DNA from: Dunaliella salina
Taxonomy: Eukaryota > Chlorophyta > Chlorophyceae > Chlamydomonadales > Dunaliellaceae
Direction: 5' to 3'
Assembly: GCA_002284615.2 (NCBI GenBank)
Contig: MU069744.1
Span: 4,332-15,558 of the forward strand
DNA: 11,227 bases
Shown piece by piece: positions 6,630 through 11,227 of the stretch. Numbering within the stretch: position 1 is the stretch's first letter; the number at the start of each line of letters is the position of its first letter. The notes beneath the pieces are model-generated. The model did no database searches. It had not been told where the DNA came from and was given only the letters and a program-made list of their open reading frames with translations. Both the position numbers and the translations under genes were made by a program.

Positions 6630-6664
6630 CGCCAAGCAGCCCTTGAAGGCAGGTACTGCTATGT
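6630..6664 (+). repeat. Diverged copy of the SINE body
   Basis: CCGCCAAGCAGCCCTTGAAG followed by GCAGGTACTGCTATGT aligns with the shared body at roughly three bases in four, keeping CCGC, GCCCTTG, AGGC and ATGT. It is the seventh copy in the window and the most diverged. Confidence 0.55.
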
Positions 6665-7297
6665 CACATTCATCACTAAGCAGAGCAAAGCATTGATTGC
6701 GTGCGTAAAGAGGACCCAGTCAAAGGCCACAGTCAACAACTCCATCTTGCAAAAGCAACCATGACCATGTATCCCAGTATGATCCATTCCTGCGTCCCAT
6801 GAGGCACCTGCAAAAAATATGATTCTGGCACCTCCACATGCAGACAATTGCAATAAAGAAGAGGGAAGCCTGGGCAACTGTCCAGCAAACAGTCGATGCA
6901 ATACAAAAGAGGGAAGCCTATTGCAACTGTCCAGCGGACAGTGCACCATGCACCTTGATGCCTGCCTATGAATCTGTTGACCAACGCGTGGCATGCTCAT
7001 GTTCACCGGAGCCTTATAAATGATCAAGACCACACTGGTACCCATCAGCCAGGCTTGTGAACTAATGTACATGCAAGCCACACACGGCTTGCCAGCTAAC
7101 AGCACACAGAACCATGTTCATCTCACATGGCAATCTGTCTGAAACACTGCGACAAGTTTTTTCTTGCATGTTCCAAAGCCCTGGAGTCACAACTGGGAGC
7201 AAGAGCATTGCTTCCCTGACCGAACCCTAGCAGATGAGTATTTCGCACGGGAAGCAAAACGGCATGGCCTGCCGCCATGGCGCTGCTGGCTGTCGGG
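6665..7297. other. Region without an assignable gene; contains a 48-bp tandem repeat
   Basis: Two units of 48 bp lie at 6850-6897 and 6898-6945, sharing AGAGGGAAGCCT and GCAACTGTCCAGC. The period is a multiple of three, and a short plus-strand ORF crosses it with repeated KREA and TVQ-type strings, but no start, splice or family evidence supports a gene. Nothing else recognisable is seen in the flanks. Confidence 0.6.
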
Positions 7298-7739
7298 GCT
7301 GTGCAGCTGCCAAAGGCAGGGAGGCAGCATGCTGAGGACATGAGCCGTGGTGCACACTGTGGTGGTTGTTGCCAAGGACACCCTCACTCTCACCTGCGCC
7401 ATGTGGGCAGCTCACGCTTGCCTTCCTGCCCTGCTCTACTTGCCTGCCTGCTTTTTTGGCAGTAGTGCACCCCATTGCCATCGCTGCCATCAACGTCAAT
7501 GCTGCGCAGCTGCCAGGGGCAGGGAAGCAGCATGCTGAGGGCGTGAGTTGTGGTGTGCACTGTGGTGGTTGTTCCCGAGGACACCCTCGCTCTCAGCTGC
7601 ACCCGGCGGGCAGCTCACGCTCGCCTTCCTGCCCTGTTGCCTGCTTCCCTGTAACCTTTTCCCATCTCTTTTGCCTGTAAGCTGCAAGCTGCTTTCTTGG
7701 CAGTGACGCACCCCATTGCCATCGCTGCCACCGCTTTCA
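7298..7739. repeat. 203-bp tandem duplication across the 3' end of the long minus-strand ORF
   Basis: GCTGTGCAGCTGC at 7298 and GCTGCGCAGCTGC at 7501 start two units that stay aligned at an offset of exactly 203 bp through CAGCTCACGC (7408 and 7611). They realign at GCACCCCATTGCCATCGCTG (7467 and 7708, offset 241), so the right unit has about 38 extra bases. Both encode, on the minus strand, QGRKASVSCP, ESEGVLGNNHHS and PQHAASLPLAAAQ, but 203 is not a multiple of three, so the copies are in different frames. Confidence 0.9.
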
Positions 7740-9922
7740 ACACTACTGCTGCTGCTACTGGGGCTGCTGGTGCTGCTCCCCTGCTCTGTGCTCTCATTGC
7801 ACCAGCCGTCCCTGCTGCTACCGCTGTTGCTGCTGCAGCTGCTGGTGCTGCTCCCCTGCTCTTTGCTCTCTGCGCCCCATCCGCTGCTACTGCTGCTGCT
7901 GTTCTCCTGCTCTGTGCTTTCAAAGCACCAGCTGTCCCTGCTGTCCCTGCTGCTGCTGCTGTTGCTGCAGCTATCACTGCCACCTTTATGCTCTGTGCTT
8001 GCCTTGCTTCCCCAGCTGCTGCCTGCTCGCTGCCTCTCCCACTGGGATACTTCATGCACGTCCTTGCCGCCACCCAGGTAGGCGTGCTGTGGCTCAAGCC
8101 GCCCCTGCACCTGCAGCTGGTGCCTCACTGCGTACGCAACTGCGCTGAATTCTAGAGCAGGCTGCAGAGGGCGTGGGTTTCGCCAGTGCCCCATGAGTCC
8201 CTGGATCACCTCACCCTGGTGCGCATGGACAGCAGTCCCATTTGTGGGCACATGTAAGTGTGACCTACGTCTGCACACTGTGGCCACCTCAGACTCAGGC
8301 AGCTGCGTCGCTAAACGCGCTGTTGCCTGCTTTGCTGTTGGCAGCGCTGAGTGTGAGGCTGCATGCGTGGCTGTGCGCGACGGTACCTGTGATGGTGATT
8401 TTGATGGCGTGTGAGGGGTGGTGGCAACAGCTTGCGGTGAAGCATGGGCAGAGGCTGGTGGCAGCAGGTCAGACGCATGGATGGTGTGGGATGATGCTAA
8501 CACACCACAAGCAGCACCCTCTGCTGCTTCATCCGACCCCTTGGCTCCCTCTAAATCCTCTTCGCCCCCATCTGCTGCTAACCTAGGCTGGGAGGCCACC
8601 AGCACAGGGTGCTGCGGTGGTGGCAGGTGTGCAGAGGGGTCTGTGTGTTGTGTCTCGGTTTGCGCATGCTGCGGCGAGGTGGCTCTCTGCTGACGCTGCT
8701 GCTGCTGCTGCATCATATCGTGTCTCATGCGTCGGCTGCCTCTGTGCCCTATGAGCTTGATGCCACTCCCGTGCTGCGCTTCTAGGTGCCCTTGTTGCCC
8801 TGAGGACAATTGCATGCCTGGTAGTTGTGACAACACTCGCCCATTGTGGTGGTGGTGGAAATGGTGCTGCTGGTGCTGGTGGTGCTGCTGCTGGTGCTGT
8901 GCGCTGTGCGGGTGGTGGGTGTGATGGTGGTGCTGCTGCTGTGCGCTGTGCCGGTGGTAAATGTGATGGTGGTGGGGTTGCCTGCTATCCTGAAAGGGGG
9001 AGGCTTGTTGCGCGTGCTGCGGATGGTTGAGTTGTTGGTGCTGCTGCTGCTGGAGATGCAGCTGCTGCTGGTGACTTTGTTTCGGGGCTTGGCTGCTTGT
9101 TCCATTGCCAGCACCATTTGCTGGGCGCGTGGTGCGGTTGATGGGCATGGGTGAAGGTGCTGTGGTGGGCAAGACAGGGGTGTGCATGGAGGAGGCATAG
9201 CTGGGAGCACTGTCAGGTGTCCAAGGAGGGGGAGGAGGGGGTAGAGCAGAACCGACCCCCGTCTCGTTAGAGGCAGCAGCTGCGGCAGCGGCTGAGAGCG
9301 CCACAGCAGCAGCACCTCCAGCAACGACTGGGACAGCAGGAGGCACTGCTGCAGCGGGAGAACCAAAGTGCGGGAGAGGAGCAGGTGCGCCTGAAATAAA
9401 GGGTGCGATGCCGGGCATGCTTGCATGGGTGTGGCTGGGCGGGCTGCCTGATAAGGACAAGGTTTGCTGGCTCCCTTGAGGGAGGTCGGGTGTGCTTGCT
9501 GCTGAGGTGGTGAGTGTGTGTGCTGCGTGCTGAGGCGCACTGGGGTGTGTGCTAGCTGCTGAGGCGCGAGGGTTGTGTGCTTGCTGCTGTGGTGTGCGAG
9601 GCGTGCCAGATGTGGATGCGACGGAGGTGGCTGAAATGTTGGCGGGACTCGTGGGGGCTGCACGCGGCGCTGGTGCGGGACTGGCAGGCTGTGCATGTGC
9701 TGCATGCAGTGCTGAGGCATGGGGTGTGCCAACAGCTGGAGCGACTGAGGTGGCTGAAAAGTTGATGGGTCTAGTGGGCGCTGCATGCGGTACTACTGAA
9801 GGACTGGCAGGTCTCGCAACATGCGGCGCTGCTGCGGGACGTCGAATAGGGATGGGGCGGAAGGTGGGGAAGAGCTGGCTGAAGTCGGAGCGGGCCATCA
9901 TGAGGGCGTCATACATGTGCAT
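7496..9922 (-). CDS. Long exon for a disordered His/Gln/Ser-rich protein, unrecognised
   Basis: There are 808 open codons in a region of high-complexity flanks. Visible parts are an N-terminal MYDALMMARSDFSQLFPTF (residues 3-21); two ~42-residue Pro/Ala units (NFSATSV..GTP at 54-67, NISATSV..GTP at 95-108); an Ala stretch (203-217); Pro6 (228-233); a Gln-rich run (284-306); a strikingly His-rich run (317-359, with HHHH blocks); Q5 (405-409); an acidic patch (453-468); a plausible folded segment rich in Trp, Tyr and Val (about 570-632); and Ser-rich repeats with W(C)..ES(T/K)EQ (664-718). It is mostly intrinsically disordered, as in algal regulatory proteins, but I recognise no domain. An in-frame TGA lies seven codons before the first ATG; the GCAG|GC just after it could be a splice acceptor, so this may be an internal or last exon. 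Introns inside cannot be excluded. Confidence 0.5.
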   Translation of the reverse strand: MHMYDALMMARSDFSQLFPTFRPIPIRRPAAAPHVARPASPSVVPHAAPTRPINFSATSVAPAVGTPHASALHAAHAQPASPAPAPRAAPTSPANISATSVASTSGTPRTPQQQAHNPRASAASTHPSAPQHAAHTLTTSAASTPDLPQGSQQTLSLSGSPPSHTHASMPGIAPFISGAPAPLPHFGSPAAAVPPAVPVVAGGAAAVALSAAAAAAASNETGVGSALPPPPPPWTPDSAPSYASSMHTPVLPTTAPSPMPINRTTRPANGAGNGTSSQAPKQSHQQQLHLQQQQHQQLNHPQHAQQASPFQDSRQPHHHHIYHRHSAQQQHHHHTHHPHSAQHQQQHHQHQQHHFHHHHNGRVLSQLPGMQLSSGQQGHLEAQHGSGIKLIGHRGSRRMRHDMMQQQQQRQQRATSPQHAQTETQHTDPSAHLPPPQHPVLVASQPRLAADGGEEDLEGAKGSDEAAEGAACGVLASSHTIHASDLLPPASAHASPQAVATTPHTPSKSPSQVPSRTATHAASHSALPTAKQATARLATQLPESEVATVCRRRSHLHVPTNGTAVHAHQGEVIQGLMGHWRNPRPLQPALEFSAVAYAVRHQLQVQGRLEPQHAYLGGGKDVHEVSQWERQRAGSSWGSKASTEHKGGSDSCSNSSSSRDSRDSWCFESTEQENSSSSSSGWGAESKEQGSSTSSCSSNSGSSRDGWCNESTEQGSSTSSPSSSSSSVESGGSDGNGVRHCQESSLQLTGKRDGKRLQGSRQQGRKASVSCPPGAAESEGVLGNNHHSAHHNSRPQHAASLPLAAAQH
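7740..8000. repeat. Degenerate CTG/CAG triplet tract (Ser-rich coding)
   Basis: CTGCTGCTG-type triplets recur through this stretch with repeated cores GTGCTGCTCCCCTGCTCT(G/T)TG (about 7770-7790 and 7847-7867, and a third at about 7895-7917). On the minus strand they encode Ser repeats separated by W..ESTEQ units. Because triplet slippage keeps frame, six frames are open here; the plus-strand Leu/Ala ORFs are shadows. Confidence 0.8.
8820..9080. repeat. GTG/CTG-rich tract encoding the His/Gln-rich region
   Basis: Imperfect GGTGGTGGTG and TGCTGCTGCTG strings alternate here. On the minus strand they give CAC/CAT and CAG codons, hence the His and Gln runs (residues 284-359). Plus-strand Val/Leu/Cys ORFs over the same bases are shadows. 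Confidence 0.8.
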
Positions 9923-10050
9923 GGAACGCGCCTGCGTGCATCAGCATGGGCATAGGCTTAGGTATGGGGTAGAAGGTGGGGAAAAGCTGGCTGAAGCCAG
10001 AGTGGGCCATCATGAGGCTGTGCATACATGTGCAGGGAGCACGCCTGCGA
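9855..10050. repeat. 112-bp tandem duplication at the 5' end of the long ORF
   Basis: AAGGTGGGGA at 9861 and at 9973 begin units aligned at a 112-bp offset. Both contain AGCTGGCTGAAG, GGGCCATCATGAGG, ATACATGTGCA and ACGCCTGCG-type ends. On the minus strand both read DFSQLFPTF/GFSQLFPTF-type peptide, but in different frames because 112 is not a multiple of three. Each keeps a GCAG|GC just upstream of the coding start, a possible splice acceptor, preceded in the outer copy by a CA repeat. Confidence 0.85.
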
Positions 10051-10052
10051 GC

Positions 10053-10055
<3 letters not shown>

Positions 10056-10100
<45 letters not shown>
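10056..10100. repeat. (GT)n microsatellite, about 22 units
   Basis: Uninterrupted GT dinucleotides. The His/Thr ORFs that cross it are artefacts. Confidence 0.97.
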
Positions 10101-10103
<3 letters not shown>

Positions 10104-10560
10104 TGCGCACTTGCGTGAGCGTACCGTACAGCATGTTGACCATTGCGCAATATTAAAAGCTTTTGGAGCAGTGCGTACTGCTTTAATAATTATTCTAAAG
10201 GAGTGCGTAGTGGGTGCACAATGGCAAAAATAGATGGCCAAGATAGGGTGCGCAGTAGGTGCGCAGTGGTGTATACAATTCGGAATTATCATGGAGAGGT
10301 TCTTTTAGAGGGAAGGTGCAGCGGGGAGGGCTAATGGGAGATGGGAAAAGCAATCAATTGTGGGAGCAAGCGGGGTGCGCAGCACATGGGCGAGCAGATC
10401 GGAAGGAACATCTGGCTGGCGTATAAGGCAGCAGAAAGTGTTAAATGCCTCAAGGCAGAGCTGGAGAGGGGGGCATAAGGCCAGGATGAGGTGGAATGGG
10501 AGGACATTCAAACGCTTTGAGGATTGGCAGTTGGGGGTGGAATGACCAACACCTCTTAGC
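10101..10560. other. Non-coding stretch with scattered TGCGCA-type palindromes
   Basis: TGCGCA occurs at 10144, 10249, 10260 and 10376, with TGCGTA at 10204 and TGCACA at 10215. Members are often paired 11 bp apart and linked by (A)GTAGG or (A)GTGGG. I see no gene; short ORFs here have no support. Confidence 0.55.
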
Positions 10561-10575
10561 ATCACCATCATCTTC

Positions 10576-10576
<1 letters not shown>

Positions 10577-10606
<30 letters not shown>
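10577..10606. repeat. (CAG)10 microsatellite
   Basis: Ten uninterrupted CAG triplets. Confidence 0.97.
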
Positions 10607-10609
<3 letters not shown>

Positions 10610-10698
10610 GCCAGGCAGAAGTGAATGCAGAGCAAGGGTCTCAAGCGATTGAGTGTGAAGACATTGAGGCAATAACAGCCGCTTTCGTCAAAGCTTGA
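10579..10698 (+). CDS. Possible short terminal exon
   Basis: In the GCA frame of the triplet repeat the reading is poly-Ala and then CQAEVNAEQGSQAIECED and IEAITAAFVKA, ending at TGA (10696-10698). The non-repeat part is acidic, amphipathic and without low complexity, unlike nearby ORFs. ATCTTCACAG (ending 10579) or any CAG in the repeat could serve as acceptor. There is no upstream exon in view, no start codon and no known family, so this is a weak call. An alternative is chance openness beside a triplet repeat. Confidence 0.2.
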
Positions 10699-10960
10699 AT
10701 TCCTCCTGAGCTGGAATGAGATGAGCAGCAGGATTCCTTTTATTGGTATTTGTTTTGCTCGATTGGAATCCTACTTGGAAGATGGTAGACCTCCTTCCTT
10801 GATGCTGCCTACACCAGCATTGGGTTGTGAGCGACCACAAGTTCCAAACTGCAGTCATCTTTGACTGAAGTTTGCTTCTGCATGGCATTGCACCGAGGAA
10901 ATTGGTGAGGAGTGCATCATCAATTTGTTTCTCAGATGTCATGGAGAATGCCAAAAAAGG
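10699..10960. other. No assignable gene
   Basis: A minus-strand frame (WNLWSLTTQCWCRQ near 10840-10799) stays open for 142 codons across this region and the array to its right, but it has no motif I know and much of it is translated repeat. Nothing else is visible. Confidence 0.45.
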
Positions 10961-11145
10961 TTGCGCAATGAGGGGTGCGCAGCGCAAAAACTGTTTCTCT
11001 GCTGTCAAGCAGAGTGTGCTATGAGGGGTGCACAAAAAGGAAATTAAAGGGTGGACTGGAAAGAAAGTTGCGCAATAGGGGTGCACAAAGAGAAAATTAA
11101 ACCCTTTTGGCAGCAAAAAAGGGTGCGCAATGGCTGCACAATAGG
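10961..11145. repeat. Degenerate ~54-bp array of paired TGCGCA/TGCACA palindromes
   Basis: Units begin at 10962 (TGCGCA), 11016 (TGTGCT, diverged), 11069 (TGCGCA) and 11124 (TGCGCA), giving periods of 54, 53 and 55 bp. Each is followed 11-14 bp later by a second TGCGCA or TGCACA (10976, 11029, 11082, 11135), linked by AATGAGGGG-type sequence. The spacers of units 2 and 3 share GGGGTGCACAAA and AAATTAAA. It is a decayed tandem repeat. Confidence 0.75.
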
Positions 11146-11148
11146 ATT

Positions 11149-11167
11149 GTGTGTGTGTGTGTGTGTG
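11149..11167. repeat. (GT)n microsatellite
   Basis: About nine GT units followed by a G run. Confidence 0.95.
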
Positions 11168-11208
11168 GGGGTGCGTACTGGTCAGGATTCTCTACGGTAT
11201 GTGCGCAT

Positions 11209-11227
11209 GTGTGTGTGTGTGTGTGTG
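11209..11227. repeat. (GT)n microsatellite running off the window end
   Basis: GT units continue to the last base, so the true length is unknown. Confidence 0.95.

Noticed and set aside
7697..8155. Plus-strand Ala/Leu-rich ORFs
   Set aside because: Shadows of the CTG/CAG tract; triplet repeats keep all frames open. The minus frame is much longer and continues outside the repeat.
8242..9154. Plus-strand ORFs opposite the long exon
   Set aside because: Antisense shadows with biased Val/Cys/Trp composition and no motifs.
9909..10292. Minus-strand 127-codon ORF through the GT repeat
   Set aside because: The middle is translated CA repeat. Only the LFPTF-type part is meaningful, as the duplicated exon end.
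10688..11116. 142-codon minus-strand ORF
   Set aside because: Half of it is translated TGCGCA array (CAPLIAQP-type strings); the rest has no recognisable feature.

Overview
The window looks like accessory nuclear DNA of a eukaryote. A green alga of the Chlamydomonadales type (volvocine or Dunaliella-like) fits best. The reasons are short GT-AG introns with pyrimidine-rich acceptors, a long exon of Gln-, His-, Ser- and Ala-rich low-complexity protein, abundant CAG/CTG, GT, ATT and TTCC microsatellites, runs of 20-30 G, a non-LTR retrotransposon with RT and RNase H motifs, and a tRNA-like SINE. The organism call is inference from style. No bacterial operon, phage, CRISPR array or ribosome-binding-site architecture is present.

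Layout, left to right. Bases 78-1256 hold the last exons of a plus-strand gene I do not recognise: three clear Lys/Glu-rich exons, a doubtful 21-nt micro-exon and a terminal exon whose stop touches the first unit of a satellite. Bases 1255-2176 are that satellite. It is built on the 8-bp palindrome GAGTACTC, placed in pairs 20 bp apart and repeated every 62 bp, and a 140-bp poly-G block splits it. Bases 2212-4440 hold the decayed reverse transcriptase of a minus-strand LINE. Two separate insertions interrupt it; one (3889-4177) has a perfect 10-bp target site duplication, and the other (2659-3102) has short terminal inverted repeats and lies between RT motifs A and B. Bases 4930-5400 carry a minus-strand RT-to-RNase H connection with a TDGS motif. 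This is the part missing from the first LINE piece, but it sits upstream of it.

Bases 5471-6664 contain seven copies of a ~37-bp hairpin-forming sequence. Five are clustered, one is the 3' body of a tRNA-derived SINE-like unit (6331-6444), and one is diverged. Bases 7496-9922 are a long minus-strand open exon (808 codons) for a disordered His/Gln/Ser-rich protein. Tandem duplications flank it at both ends: 203 bp across its stop and 112 bp across its 5' end. Both shift frame, so both probably remodelled the gene. The right end (10056-11227) is microsatellite and a degenerate ~54-bp array of paired TGCGCA/TGCACA palindromes, with a possible short plus-strand exon at 10579-10698.

The genes do not form a pathway. 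The window reads as two host-gene fragments separated by transposon remains and tandem repeats. The most notable structures are the helically spaced palindrome satellite, the nested insertions in the LINE, and the SINE body cluster.
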